The notes below the pieces were generated by a model that was given only the letters and a program-made list of their open reading frames with translations, searched no databases and was not told where the DNA came from. DNA of 64,000 nt from Candidatus Sulfurimonas marisnigri (lineage in GTDB: Bacteria > Campylobacterota > Campylobacteria > Campylobacterales > Sulfurimonadaceae). Shown here piece after piece: positions 27,141 to 37,115 of this stretch. How positions within the stretch are numbered: position 1 is the stretch's first letter; the number at the start of each line of letters is the position of its first letter. Location: the NCBI RefSeq assembly GCF_015265475.1, contig NZ_CP054493.1, positions 2,108,001-2,172,000 of the forward strand, read 5' to 3'. The position numbers and the translations under genes are program-made.

Positions 27141-29500
27141 GCTGCTTTTGCTAATTTAGCCCAAGATGATTCTTTGTCGGCATATATAGAATCTTTATAA
27201 GCCTTTGAAGCATCATCATCTCTCCATAACTTACTGTATACACTACCTAACAGGTATTTTTGTCTTGCTCTTGTATTGTTTTTTAACTCAATATTGTCTA
27301 GTGACTTTATAACTTCTAGTGCTTTGTTAAAATCTTCTCTTTTTGAATAAGCCTCATAAAGTGCAAACTCGACAAAAGGACTCTGAGCATTTGAGTTAGA
27401 TTGAGATTGTATTTTCATAACTTTTTCACCATACAAAACAACTAAATTATTATCTTTTTTTTGGCTGCCTACTGATATTAACGATATATATCTCTCTATA
27501 TCTAAATAATCTAACCCATAAACTTTTTCTATCTCAGCCATACTATCTATCATCTTTATACTGTTTTCTAATCTAGAATATGTATCAAAGAGATACCTAT
27601 AAATATCTTTGTAATCTGAATTTTTATTATCTTCAATAAGAGTTATTAAATCTTTTGATGCTTCTATAACATTGCTGTAATTTCCAGTGGCAAAATCAAT
27701 TTTTATATATCTATATAACCACTTCTTTCTCTCTTGTAGATCTTTTGATTTTAAATTCTTGTCTGACGTCTTTTTAGCAAGTTCATAATCAGCACCTTTC
27801 ATGGCACACTCATATATCCCATCATCCCACTCATCTGAAAGTTCTATTTTATATTTTGATGCTATTTCCAATACACTGCCGCACTCTTTTACTTCTAATG
27901 CTTGCTTCATAGTGCCTATTGCCGAAGATGTTATCATAGCTCCAACATCTTTATACTCTTCGACATCTAGCTTAAGAAGTTTTTCCTCTAATCCTAGAAC
28001 CTCTCTGAATCTAGAATTTTCAATAAGCAGTTTAGCTTTTTCATATATAGCTTTGTTTCCTATACTGTCCCCGAGGTATTCACTCATTAGTTTCTCATAA
28101 TTTGCCAGTTTAGTTGTTACATTATCATCACTTATATCAAAAAACAGACCATCTTTAGCAGCTTTTACCTCTTGTTCATAAAGACCATCAGAGAATAGCT
28201 TTAAGTATAAAGTTAAGGCTTCATAAGCTTCTTTTTTATTTTTTGTTTTACTAAGCCATACTCCTCTGTTTTTCAAGAGTATTTCATGCTCCTCATGATC
28301 ATTTTTTATATTTTCAAAGAGGGCTTTTGCTATAGATGCTGCTGTAATATAACCTTCATTGTCAGAAAAATCATACATCATGTCAATAGATTCCGGTATT
28401 GATTCTATAAAGTAGATAGGTTTAGCTTTTGCCACTTTATTTGCATACAAAGATGCTTCTTTGAATTTATCTGATAATATAAAATTTTGTGCTAATCTAT
28501 ATGCTGCGGTTGCGGCTACATCTATATCAGAAGTTTGTTCCAATGCCTTTTTGAATAATGACCTTGCTTGAGTGGCACTTCCCGATGAATCCAACATCTC
28601 ACCTTTATATATGTAGCCCCACTGAGCATAAACTGTATTATCATGTTCAGTGAAAAGTCGGTCGAAAAAGTAATCAGCATCAGTACCCAAACCCATTTTA
28701 TAGTAAGATTTAGCAGCCATCGATATAACTTCAGGAACATTTTCATCAGAAGAGTACTCTTTTAGATAGACTTTTACAACATCAATCAACTCATCATATA
28801 GCATTAATTTAGAATATACTTTCATCTTATAATATAGTAATTCAGCTGTAAATAGTGAGTCTGGATACTCTTTTATAACTTCCTCAATAAGCTCCAATGT
28901 AAATTCATATTCCTTGTCATCATAAAGTTTTTTTATTTTTATATACTGGGAGACATCCCCAACTCTTTCTATATGCACTGGGTTTCCTTGCATATCTAAA
29001 CTCCCGACATAAGGCAACTTATCCTCTGAAAATGTAAATGGGAAGTTTATGGATACGTCTAAGTCAGAGTTCTTCTTAAGATATGGTAATTTATTTTTAT
29101 AGCCAATCAGCATCCAATGATTTGAGAGCTTAACATTAGAACTAAAAACAGTATCATCTTTAGTTAAATTAAATTCAATTGGCAAAAGTTTCATCTTTTG
29201 ATATGGTTTAATTATTAAAAAAAAAGTTTTTTTATTTACCTCTGTAGTTATCTCAAAGAAATTGTTTTGTATTTTTTTTAATTTTTGCGATGGAGACTTT
29301 GAAAATGCACACACTATTTTAACTATTTCGTCAAAATCATTTTTCATATCTTGGCATAAAAATTTATCTTCATCTCTTAAATGAAGTGTTGAGAAGTCTT
29401 GATGATTCTCTTTTGCACCTTGAATAGAAATTTCAAGGGCAAAAAGAAGTGGAGTTGATATATTAGATAGTAACAGGATTAAGAGTATGGTTTTTAACAA
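27128..29500 (-). CDS. pflA: Paralysed-flagellum protein PflA-like, periplasmic TPR protein
   Basis: The 790-aa protein has a signal peptide (LLILLLSNISTPLLFA), a beta-rich N-terminal domain of about 170 residues and then a long run of helical TPR-like repeats. Length (C. jejuni PflA is about 788 aa), architecture and position next to nuoN (Cj1565c next to Cj1566c, from memory) point to PflA. That protein is part of the periplasmic flagellar motor scaffold that anchors extra stators in this phylum. The start is TTG at 29500, with AGGGA six bases ahead. It converges on miaA. Identity rests on architecture and synteny rather than alignment. Confidence 0.78.
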   Translation of the reverse strand: MLKTILLILLLSNISTPLLFALEISIQGAKENHQDFSTLHLRDEDKFLCQDMKNDFDEIVKIVCAFSKSPSQKLKKIQNNFFEITTEVNKKTFFLIIKPYQKMKLLPIEFNLTKDDTVFSSNVKLSNHWMLIGYKNKLPYLKKNSDLDVSINFPFTFSEDKLPYVGSLDMQGNPVHIERVGDVSQYIKIKKLYDDKEYEFTLELIEEVIKEYPDSLFTAELLYYKMKVYSKLMLYDELIDVVKVYLKEYSSDENVPEVISMAAKSYYKMGLGTDADYFFDRLFTEHDNTVYAQWGYIYKGEMLDSSGSATQARSLFKKALEQTSDIDVAATAAYRLAQNFILSDKFKEASLYANKVAKAKPIYFIESIPESIDMMYDFSDNEGYITAASIAKALFENIKNDHEEHEILLKNRGVWLSKTKNKKEAYEALTLYLKLFSDGLYEQEVKAAKDGLFFDISDDNVTTKLANYEKLMSEYLGDSIGNKAIYEKAKLLIENSRFREVLGLEEKLLKLDVEEYKDVGAMITSSAIGTMKQALEVKECGSVLEIASKYKIELSDEWDDGIYECAMKGADYELAKKTSDKNLKSKDLQERKKWLYRYIKIDFATGNYSNVIEASKDLITLIEDNKNSDYKDIYRYLFDTYSRLENSIKMIDSMAEIEKVYGLDYLDIERYISLISVGSQKKDNNLVVLYGEKVMKIQSQSNSNAQSPFVEFALYEAYSKREDFNKALEVIKSLDNIELKNNTRARQKYLLGSVYSKLWRDDDASKAYKDSIYADKESSWAKLAKAAQEI

Positions 29501-29527
29501 ATTCTGTCCCTATTATTAATTTACAAC

Positions 29528-29599
29528 GCCTAGTAAAGCTATTCATTCACTAGGCCACACCAACCGTTATGATACTAAATCCAGCCCAGTAATGGGTGG
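29528..29599 (-). terminator. Inverted repeats between nuoN2 and pflA, possible terminator
   Basis: Two inverted repeats lie in the 124-base gap. GCCTAGT/ACTAGGC (29528-29534 and 29549-29555) has a 14-base loop. CCAGCCCA-GTAA-TGGGTGG (29581-29599) has one bulge. Neither is followed by a strong T-run in the direction of transcription, so a pause or weak terminator between nuo2 and pflA is the most that can be claimed. Confidence 0.4.
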
Positions 29600-29624
29600 A
29601 CAGAAGTTCATATTCAAAAAGTTG

Positions 29625-31133
29625 TTAATATCCGCTATTGTACACGAATGATGTAACAAACTCTAATAGTGGGTTTAGTGTTAAAAAAGCAAATATAGTT
29701 CCTATTGCTGCAAAACCGATAATAGTTTTAAGAGGAAGTGTTGCATTTGATACATATACATGTCCGTCATTACCTACTAATGGTTCTTTCATAAACATAT
29801 ATACTATAAGTTTCAAATAATAGTAACCAGCTATAGCAGAGTTAAGTGCCATAATAAGTGCTAATACTGTATATCCACCTGTTATTGCTGCACTAATCAT
29901 ATATAACTTACCCCAAAATAGAGCGAATGGTGGCAGACCAGCTAAACTTAACATAAACAGAGCCATAATTGATGCAGCTACTGGAGATGTTTTTACCATT
30001 CCTGCGAACTTATCATAACTATGATCTGAGTTTTGATGGGCTGGAAGATTTTTCTGTCTTGATATCCAAAGCATAGAAAATGAACCTAAGTTAGTAAAAC
30101 TAAATAAAATCCAGTATAAAAATAGAGCACTGTTTGATTGTGTAGTACCTATTAATATTGCTGCCATAACAAAACCTGCATGAGAGATTGAGCTGTATGC
30201 AAGCATTCTTTTTACATCAGTTTGAACAAGTGCCCATATATTTGCCATAGTCATAGTAAGAACTACACCAATATATAAAACTACCTCTAACCAAACTATT
30301 CCACTATGAATTAAAAACTCAAATAGTCTCATAGCAACTACAAATGCAGCTATTTTTGGAACTATTGACATGTATCCAGCTAATGCTGCAGATGAACCTT
30401 CATAAACATCTGGTGTCCAAGTATGAAATGGAACCATTGAAAGCTTGAAGCCAAAAGAAGCTAAAAGGAAGACAACACCAACAAGTACAAATCCTATATC
30501 AGCAAAGTTGTTTGCAGAAAGAACTGAAGCTATCTGATTTATCTCCACTGAGCCTGTAAGTGCATAAAAGACCATAGAACCAAAACTAAAAAAACCTGCA
30601 GCTAAAGCACCCATTGTAAAGTACTTAACAGCAGCCTCAAATGACTTATCACGGTTATGCATAGCAATCAGAGTATATAGTGCTAAAGAAGCTGTCTCTA
30701 ATCCTACAAAGATTAATATTAAGTTATCAGTTGCAACCATAAATTGGAAGCCTGCTATCATAAACAAGAATAGTGCAAAGAACTCAGGGTATGAGAACTC
30801 ATGGAATCTCTTATGTGTTAATGCTAATGGGATAAAAAGCATTGATGCTGCAACTATAATAAACTGAGATAGAATTGCAAGACCATCTATAAGCATTACA
30901 TCGAAAACACCCATAACTGTGCCGTTTTGGGTAAATATACCTGCTGAATCCAACAGTGCCGCAAAATCTATTCCTAGTACAAGCAAACTTATCATTACAT
31001 ATAAAGATTTGTCTTGTCCGCTTTTGAATAGGTCTATAACTAAGATTAAAAGAGCACCAATTATTGGTATTAGCATTGGTGCTAAAGTCATTAAGTTTAG
31101 TGATTCCATTGAAATATTTACTGGTGATAACAT
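29625..31133 (-). CDS. nuoN: Complex I subunit NuoN (cluster 2)
   Basis: A 502-aa antiporter-like subunit with about 14 helices. The TM5 Glu is in [19 protein letters not shown], the Lys/His helix region reads [20 protein letters not shown], and [18 protein letters not shown] follows. The [13 protein letters not shown] version is typical of NuoN. It is the last gene of nuo2 and directly abuts nuoM (shared base at 31133). pflA lies downstream, as in Campylobacter. Confidence 0.94.
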   Translation of the reverse strand: MLSPVNISMESLNLMTLAPMLIPIIGALLILVIDLFKSGQDKSLYVMISLLVLGIDFAALLDSAGIFTQNGTVMGVFDVMLIDGLAILSQFIIVAASMLFIPLALTHKRFHEFSYPEFFALFLFMIAGFQFMVATDNLILIFVGLETASLALYTLIAMHNRDKSFEAAVKYFTMGALAAGFFSFGSMVFYALTGSVEINQIASVLSANNFADIGFVLVGVVFLLASFGFKLSMVPFHTWTPDVYEGSSAALAGYMSIVPKIAAFVVAMRLFEFLIHSGIVWLEVVLYIGVVLTMTMANIWALVQTDVKRMLAYSSISHAGFVMAAILIGTTQSNSALFLYWILFSFTNLGSFSMLWISRQKNLPAHQNSDHSYDKFAGMVKTSPVAASIMALFMLSLAGLPPFALFWGKLYMISAAITGGYTVLALIMALNSAIAGYYYLKLIVYMFMKEPLVGNDGHVYVSNATLPLKTIIGFAAIGTIFAFLTLNPLLEFVTSFVYNSGY

Positions 31134-32680
31134 TAGTGTGCCTCCTTTTCAGAAGTCTTATTAATTAGAATATTAAGATTTGGTATTCTTTTTTTTGCTT
31201 CCTCAGTTGTAGATTTTTCATGCATTAACTGAACAACTGCTTCAACTGAATTATTGATAGGCTCTAAAAGTGGTTTAGGGTAAATACCTAGCCATAAAGT
31301 TATCGCGACTAAAGGAACTAAAGCGATTAGCTCTCTTTTGTTTACATCTGGAAGATTTCTATTTTCCTCTTTTGTAACTTCACCAAAAAACATCTTTTTG
31401 TAAGCCGCTAACATGTAGATAGCGCCTACGATTATTGCGATACCTGCTAGAAGTGTTAATATGTGAGACTGTTGATAAAAACCAATAAGACTTAAAAACT
31501 CACCTACAAAGTTAATTGTAAGCGGCATACCAACTGAAGCCATCATCATTATTCCAAAAATTGTCGCATATCTAGGCATAACTGCTGCAAGTCCACCAAA
31601 TTCACTCATAAGTTTTGTATGACGTCTGTCATAAATAACACCTACAAGCAAGAACAGAGCACCAGAGACAACACCGTGAGCAATCATTAAAAATACTGAA
31701 CCTGTAATTCCCTCAACATTAAGTGCAAATGTACCGAGGATAATTACACCCATATGAGATACAGATGAGTATGCAACAACCTGCTTAATATCTTTTTGTG
31801 CGTATGCTACCATCGCAGTGTAGATAATCATAATAATTGCCAATACTGCAATTGGGTACATGAAGTAAACTGACGCATCTGGAAAAAGTGGCAGCGAAAA
31901 ACGGATAAAAGCATATGTACCCATTTTCAGTAAAATTGCCGCAAGTATTACAGAACCAATAGTTGGTGCTTGACCGTGAGCGTATGGTAACCAAGTATGG
32001 AATGGAAACATTGGAACCTTGATTGCAAAACCAAAGAAAAATGCTACAAATAACCAAAGCTGGAATGATTCAGGCAATATTAGACGGTACCAATCAAGAA
32101 TTGCAAAACTCCATTGACCTGTTGCTTGATAGTAAAAATAAGCCATAAACAGCATACCAACTAGCATTACAAGTGAACCTGTAAATGTATATAAGAAAAA
32201 TTTAACAGAAGCGTAAATTCTTCTTGGTCCACCCCATGCACCAATGATATATAACATTGGTACTAGTGAAAGTTCCCAGAATACATAAAACACAATAGCA
32301 TCAAGAGCAACAAATACACCTATCATTGTCATATGTAAAAACAAAAGTGTGATTATCATATTTTTTACATCTTTAGTATCCGTTAACGAAGCAATCCCAA
32401 TCATAGTAAAAAATGACGCTAATATAATAATAAATAGTGATATACCATCTACACCGACAATATAGTTAATTCCAAATGCTGGAACAAGAGCTACCTGCTC
32501 CATAAACTGCATGCCAGAAACATTTGAATCAAAAGCAAACCAAAGCCATAGAGATAGCGCAAACTCCACTGTAGCTACTGCTACACCGTATGAACGCATA
32601 CTGTCTTTATGAACAACGAATCCAAGCACAGCTGCTAGTGCCGGGAAGAAAATTAAAATCGATAAGATATGATCTAACAT
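31133..32680 (-). CDS. nuoM: Complex I subunit NuoM (cluster 2)
   Basis: The 515-aa proton-pumping subunit has [20 protein letters not shown], the TM5 Glu in [36 protein letters not shown] (a usual PDAH reads PYAH) and [18 protein letters not shown]. Length and topology are normal. Three bases separate it from nuoL. The C-terminal 40 residues are charged and soluble. Confidence 0.94.
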   Translation of the reverse strand: MLDHILSILIFFPALAAVLGFVVHKDSMRSYGVAVATVEFALSLWLWFAFDSNVSGMQFMEQVALVPAFGINYIVGVDGISLFIIILASFFTMIGIASLTDTKDVKNMIITLLFLHMTMIGVFVALDAIVFYVFWELSLVPMLYIIGAWGGPRRIYASVKFFLYTFTGSLVMLVGMLFMAYFYYQATGQWSFAILDWYRLILPESFQLWLFVAFFFGFAIKVPMFPFHTWLPYAHGQAPTIGSVILAAILLKMGTYAFIRFSLPLFPDASVYFMYPIAVLAIIMIIYTAMVAYAQKDIKQVVAYSSVSHMGVIILGTFALNVEGITGSVFLMIAHGVVSGALFLLVGVIYDRRHTKLMSEFGGLAAVMPRYATIFGIMMMASVGMPLTINFVGEFLSLIGFYQQSHILTLLAGIAIIVGAIYMLAAYKKMFFGEVTKEENRNLPDVNKRELIALVPLVAITLWLGIYPKPLLEPINNSVEAVVQLMHEKSTTEEAKKRIPNLNILINKTSEKEAH

Positions 32681-32683
32681 ATA

Positions 32684-34606
32684 TTAAGCTCCTAAACCTG
32701 ATAAAATCGTTTTGATTTCACCAGAATATCTAACTGCAAGTCCAAAAACTACAGCTAACGATAGCAAGACAACAGTTCCTGCTACCATCCATTTAAGCAT
32801 AGTTGATAGATTACCACTCTGCATTGCTCTTGTGTTTTCACCAGTTGAATAGAACATATGTGCTATTCCATCAACACTTGCGTCAACAACTTTTTCATCA
32901 ATCTTTGTCCAACATGCATCAGACAACTCTCTGTATGGCTTAACAATATACTCTTCATAGGCATAAGGGATATAGTATTGATTGAATAAAAGTTTATATG
33001 CAAAACTTTTTTCCATTTTAGAAGTTCCATCAGGTACTTTTATATCTCTTGATGTATATTTTTTATATGCAAAAAGGATTGCAGCAATTACAAAAAGTTG
33101 CGTACCAATGGTCATAATCCAATATGTCAATTGCGAATGGACATGATACTCTGTAGCTGGAAGTACATATGTAACCATCTCAAAGTATGTCATTTTAAAC
33201 GAACCTGCAATAATTGCAAGAATTAAAAGTGGGCTCATAGCAACGAGCATAAACTTGTATGCTTCATGCGGATGAAAACCAAATAGTTTATATCTCTCTT
33301 CACCATGGAAAATTAAAGCAATAATTCTAAATGAATAAAATGCAGTTAAACCAGCAGTTAATAGTAGCACTGTATAGATGATATAGTGATGTTCAACAAA
33401 ACCAACCTCTAGGATTAAATCTTTTGAAAAGAAACCAGCAAATGGATATATACCAGCAAGAGCAACTGATGCTAGTGTCATCATAATCATACTAGCCTTC
33501 ATCTTCTTGCCAAGTCCACCCATTTTAAACGGATCAAGTTCACTATCCATAGCGTGCATAACATTACCAGCACCAAGAAATAGTAATGCTTTAAAGAATG
33601 CGTGTGCCATAAGGTGAAATAATGCAACCCAGTATGCACCTAGTCCTGCTGCAACAAACATATATCCAAGCTGAGAAAGAGTTGAGTAAGCAATAACACG
33701 TTTAATGTCACGATTCACAAGAGCCATTGATGCTGCAAAAATTGCAACAAAAGCACCAAGAGATGCTATAAACAACCCTACATGTGGAATTAAATCATAC
33801 AACGGATTTGCACGAACAACTAAATAAACACCGGCTGTAACCATAGTAGCAGCGTGAATTAGTGCAGAAACTGGAGTAGGACCTTCCATCGCATCTGCGA
33901 GCCATGTATGTAGTGGAAACTGAGCTGATTTACCCATAGCACCGATAAACAAAAATATACCCATCCAAGTTAAAACATCGCTCTCTAAAGAAGGCATAGC
34001 AGCAAAAGCTTGATCATACTGAAGAGTACCTGTATTCCAATAAACTAAGAAAATACCAATAAGCATTCCAAGGTCAGCAATACGGTTCATAATGAACGCT
34101 TCATTAGCAGCCCATGTAGCGCTCTCTTTTTTATACCAAAAACCGATAAGACCCCATGAACAAAGACCAACACCTTCCCAACCGATGAAAAGACCAGCAA
34201 AGTTATCACTCATTACAAGAACCATCATTGAAAAAACAAATGCAGACAACCAAGCAAAGAAACGGTTAAAGCCTGCATCGTGATCCATATAGCCGATTGC
34301 ATATACATGTACAACGGTTGAGACTAAAGTAACGACCATCATCATTGTAACGCTTACTTGATCCACTACAAATCCAAATGGGATATATAAGTCCCCGGTT
34401 GCCATCCAAGTCATCATCTCTACATGTAGAGTGTGCCCCGTACTAAGAACCAGAACAAGAAGGATTGTACTGCTCAGCAGAGAAACACCAAGAAGAATAC
34501 TTGGAACAATTCCAGCTATTTTTGTCTTTGGTGACGCACCAAAAAGAGCAGCAAACATAGACCCAACTAGTGGTGAGAACAGTGCAGTATATAAAAATAG
34601 TTCCAT
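32684..34606 (-). CDS. nuoL: Complex I subunit NuoL (cluster 2)
   Basis: A 640-aa distal antiporter-like subunit. GLFIGWEGVGLCSWGLIGFW, HTWLADAMEGPTPVSALIHA and KRVIAYSTLSQLGYMFVAAG are the canonical motifs. The long amphipathic lateral helix and final anchor helix account for residues from about 530 on. A CTACATGTAG palindrome lies inside the gene at 34420. It is three bases from nuoK. Confidence 0.95.
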   Translation of the reverse strand: MELFLYTALFSPLVGSMFAALFGASPKTKIAGIVPSILLGVSLLSSTILLVLVLSTGHTLHVEMMTWMATGDLYIPFGFVVDQVSVTMMMVVTLVSTVVHVYAIGYMDHDAGFNRFFAWLSAFVFSMMVLVMSDNFAGLFIGWEGVGLCSWGLIGFWYKKESATWAANEAFIMNRIADLGMLIGIFLVYWNTGTLQYDQAFAAMPSLESDVLTWMGIFLFIGAMGKSAQFPLHTWLADAMEGPTPVSALIHAATMVTAGVYLVVRANPLYDLIPHVGLFIASLGAFVAIFAASMALVNRDIKRVIAYSTLSQLGYMFVAAGLGAYWVALFHLMAHAFFKALLFLGAGNVMHAMDSELDPFKMGGLGKKMKASMIMMTLASVALAGIYPFAGFFSKDLILEVGFVEHHYIIYTVLLLTAGLTAFYSFRIIALIFHGEERYKLFGFHPHEAYKFMLVAMSPLLILAIIAGSFKMTYFEMVTYVLPATEYHVHSQLTYWIMTIGTQLFVIAAILFAYKKYTSRDIKVPDGTSKMEKSFAYKLLFNQYYIPYAYEEYIVKPYRELSDACWTKIDEKVVDASVDGIAHMFYSTGENTRAMQSGNLSTMLKWMVAGTVVLLSLAVVFGLAVRYSGEIKTILSGLGA

Positions 34607-34609
34607 CTG

Positions 34610-34918
34610 TTATCCTCTCATCATTGACATTTGATCTAGGTCAATATTGTTGTGTTTTTTGTGCCATACAATAAGTAGACCAAGTCCAACAGCAACCTCT
34701 GATGCAGCAATAGCTATTACAAAAAATGCAAACATCTGTCCTGTTAAATCACCATAAAAGTGTGAAATCGCAGCAAAAGAAATATTAACAGAGTTGAGAA
34801 GTATCTCAGTTGCAAAAAACAGCATAAGCAGATTTTTTCTTCTCATAACACCAATTAATCCTATAGCAAATAAAATTGTTGAAAGAACAAGATAGTGGTT
34901 TAAGCCAATTTCCATCAT
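34610..34918 (-). CDS. nuoK: Complex I subunit NuoK (cluster 2)
   Basis: The 102-aa, three-helix subunit has its glutamates in LFFATEILLNSVNISFA and AIAASEVAVGLGLLI. Tandem ATGs at 34918 and 34915 leave the start uncertain by one residue. AGGTG lies upstream, and the gene overlaps the nuoJ stop. Confidence 0.94.
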   Translation of the reverse strand: MMEIGLNHYLVLSTILFAIGLIGVMRRKNLLMLFFATEILLNSVNISFAAISHFYGDLTGQMFAFFVIAIAASEVAVGLGLLIVWHKKHNNIDLDQMSMMRG

Positions 34919-35490
34919 GAAAGCACCTTTTTGTTTTTTTCTTCTCTCATTTTTCGAATTTCATCTTCATCCATAAGAGTCAATGAAAGATCCATTTTTT
35001 TACCGGCTAAAACAATACCAGCAACCATAGCAACAAGAAGCATAACAGCTGCAACCTCAAAAGGAACAAGATACTTAGTAAACAAAACCATACCTACCTC
35101 TTGAGTATTTCCTGCACCTGGGGTCATTGGATAAAGAGCAGTAATGTTATCACTAACTATTGGACCAGCAAAAATAGCAACAACCAATAATGCCGCTAAA
35201 ATACTTAACCCTGTAACAATATACTTATTGCCATTTTTCTCTTTTATCTCTCTAGTAGTATCAAAAAACATCATACCAAATGCGTAAAGAGCCATTACAG
35301 CACCCGAGTAAACAACGATTTGAATCGCACCTAAAAAGTCAGCACCTAAAATAAAGAAAAATGCTGATATAAAAATCATTCCTGCTGCTAACGCTGTTAG
35401 TGCATACAATGCTTGTGATGTTGTTACCGTGATATAAAACATCGATATTGTCAAAAATGCAAACAGATAAAATGCAATCGCTTCAAACAT
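34915..35490 (-). CDS. nuoJ: Complex I subunit NuoJ (cluster 2)
   Basis: A 191-aa membrane subunit with five helices. The conserved TM3 reads GAIQIVVYSGAVMALYAFGM. A charged cytoplasmic tail (DEDEIRKMREEKNKK) of about 25 residues follows the last helix and is absent from the cluster 1 paralogue. It lies 11 bp after nuoI and overlaps nuoK by four bases. Confidence 0.92.
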   Translation of the reverse strand: MFEAIAFYLFAFLTISMFYITVTTSQALYALTALAAGMIFISAFFFILGADFLGAIQIVVYSGAVMALYAFGMMFFDTTREIKEKNGNKYIVTGLSILAALLVVAIFAGPIVSDNITALYPMTPGAGNTQEVGMVLFTKYLVPFEVAAVMLLVAMVAGIVLAGKKMDLSLTLMDEDEIRKMREEKNKKVLS

Positions 35491-35501
35491 AAACTAACTC
35501 C

Positions 35502-36116
35502 TTAATATGATAGAGGTGTTTTTTTAACACGCTCATCTTCATGTGGTGTAATCGCACCAAAACCTTCGAACTCTAACTGTTTTCCAGCCTTCATCTTATC
35601 TATTGGAGTTAACATATCTTCATACATAACAAAGTGTTCTCTTTGATCACTAGCATTCTCATACTCTCCACCATGTGTAATTGCAAGCTCCGGACACACT
35701 TCAGCACAATAACCACAAAAGATACATCTTCCAAGATTAATACTATACTCTGAAACCTCTTTACGAGAGTTTTCATCAATTTTAGTATCCATTTTAATAC
35801 AGTTAGATATGCAGATTTTTTCACAAAGTCCACAACCAATACATCTTTCTGTCTCTGATTCCCAAAGTCTTTTCATCTCATGCACAGCACGATATCTTGG
35901 ACCTATAGGCATCTTCTCTTCAGGATACTTAATCGTATGGATATCAAATCTAATCATTTCACGTAGTACAACCCAAAGACCAACAAAAAGCTCGCCTCTA
36001 AAACTTCTTTTAAGTGTTCTTTTAAACTTATCCCAGCCAGCTGTAGGATAGTCTTCTATATCTACTAAGAAATATCCATTACTAACATCTCTGTCGTTAA
36101 ATTGTTCATTATTCAT
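35502..36116 (-). CDS. nuoI: Complex I subunit NuoI, two [4Fe-4S] ferredoxin (cluster 2)
   Basis: A 204-aa subunit with clusters N6a and N6b. The ligand sets are [18 protein letters not shown] and [16 protein letters not shown]. In the first set the usual Pro after the fourth Cys is Ile. Tandem starts GTG-ATG-ATG lie at 36122-36116; I choose the last ATG because AAGGGG is then five bases away. It is longer than the cluster 1 NuoI because of about 35 extra residues at each end. Confidence 0.93.
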   Translation of the reverse strand: MNNEQFNDRDVSNGYFLVDIEDYPTAGWDKFKRTLKRSFRGELFVGLWVVLREMIRFDIHTIKYPEEKMPIGPRYRAVHEMKRLWESETERCIGCGLCEKICISNCIKMDTKIDENSRKEVSEYSINLGRCIFCGYCAEVCPELAITHGGEYENASDQREHFVMYEDMLTPIDKMKAGKQLEFEGFGAITPHEDERVKKTPLSY

Positions 36117-36125
36117 CATCACCCC

Positions 36126-37112
36126 TTACATCATCACAATAGCAGTGATTAAGATATTTAGTACTGCTATCGGCATTAGAACTTTCCAACATAACCACAT
36201 CAATTGATCTGGTCTTACATCTGGCCATGCAGCTCTTGTCCATAAGAAAAAGAAGAAGAAAAATGCCATTTTACCAAGTAATCCTAAAGCACCTAAAAGA
36301 CTTCCATCACCATATCCACCTAAGAAAAGAAGAGGAATTACAAAAGAAATAAAGAACATATTTGCATATTCACCAATGAAGAAAAGTCCCCATCTCATAC
36401 CAGAGTACTCAGTACCAAAACCATCAATAATCTCATGGTCATTTGCAATAAGATGAAATGGTGTACGACCAGTTTCAGCAAATGCAGCAATCCAAAATAA
36501 AATAAATGCAACAGGTTGAGACCATACAATCCAATCTGTAAATCCACCAGCTTGATACTCATTAAAATCAATTAGAGAGAGTGACCCTACTAGCATAATT
36601 GGAGCTAATATTGATAAACCTGTAACAACCTCATATGAAATAAACACAGCAGCACCACGAGCAGCTGAAAGTAGTGCGAACTTATTAGCTGATGCCATAC
36701 CACCAAGAAGCGGTCCATAAAGACCAACGCCCATAATTCCTAAAATATATAAAATTCCAATATTTATATCAGCAACTATTGGATGAACTTCATATCCAAA
36801 GAGTGTAAATGAAGGCAAGAAAGGAATTGCAGCAGCTGCCATAAAAGCGGTAGCAGCTGTAATAACAGGAGCAATTTTAAAGATTCTTCCAACTACATTA
36901 GTAGGAACAATATCCTCTTTAGTAAAAAGTTTTATTCCATCTGCTGCAACTTGTAAAAGTCCATAAGGTCCAACATTCATTGGCCCTAATCGACGTTGCA
37001 TAAATGCCAAAATCTTTCTCTCAAAATAAGTACCTATCCCTGCCAAAGCAGAAAAGACAAGTAGAATTACAACGATTTTTATAACCGTTTCAATTAAATA
37101 TGCTGTTTCCAT
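36126..37112 (-). CDS. nuoH: Complex I subunit NuoH, variant acidic loop (cluster 2)
   Basis: The 328-aa quinone-chamber subunit has FERKILAFMQRRLGPMNVGP and FTKEDIVPTN. The loop normally reading ETNRAPFDLAEGE is AFAETGRTPFHLIANDHEII, so several acidic residues are lost. GTEYSGMRWGLFFIGEY follows. The shorter length and altered loop differ from the cluster 1 paralogue at 8761-10023. Four bases separate it from nuoG on one side and nuoI on the other. Confidence 0.93.
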   Translation of the reverse strand: METAYLIETVIKIVVILLVFSALAGIGTYFERKILAFMQRRLGPMNVGPYGLLQVAADGIKLFTKEDIVPTNVVGRIFKIAPVITAATAFMAAAAIPFLPSFTLFGYEVHPIVADINIGILYILGIMGVGLYGPLLGGMASANKFALLSAARGAAVFISYEVVTGLSILAPIMLVGSLSLIDFNEYQAGGFTDWIVWSQPVAFILFWIAAFAETGRTPFHLIANDHEIIDGFGTEYSGMRWGLFFIGEYANMFFISFVIPLLFLGGYGDGSLLGALGLLGKMAFFFFFFLWTRAAWPDVRPDQLMWLCWKVLMPIAVLNILITAIVMM

Positions 37113-37115
37113 ATA

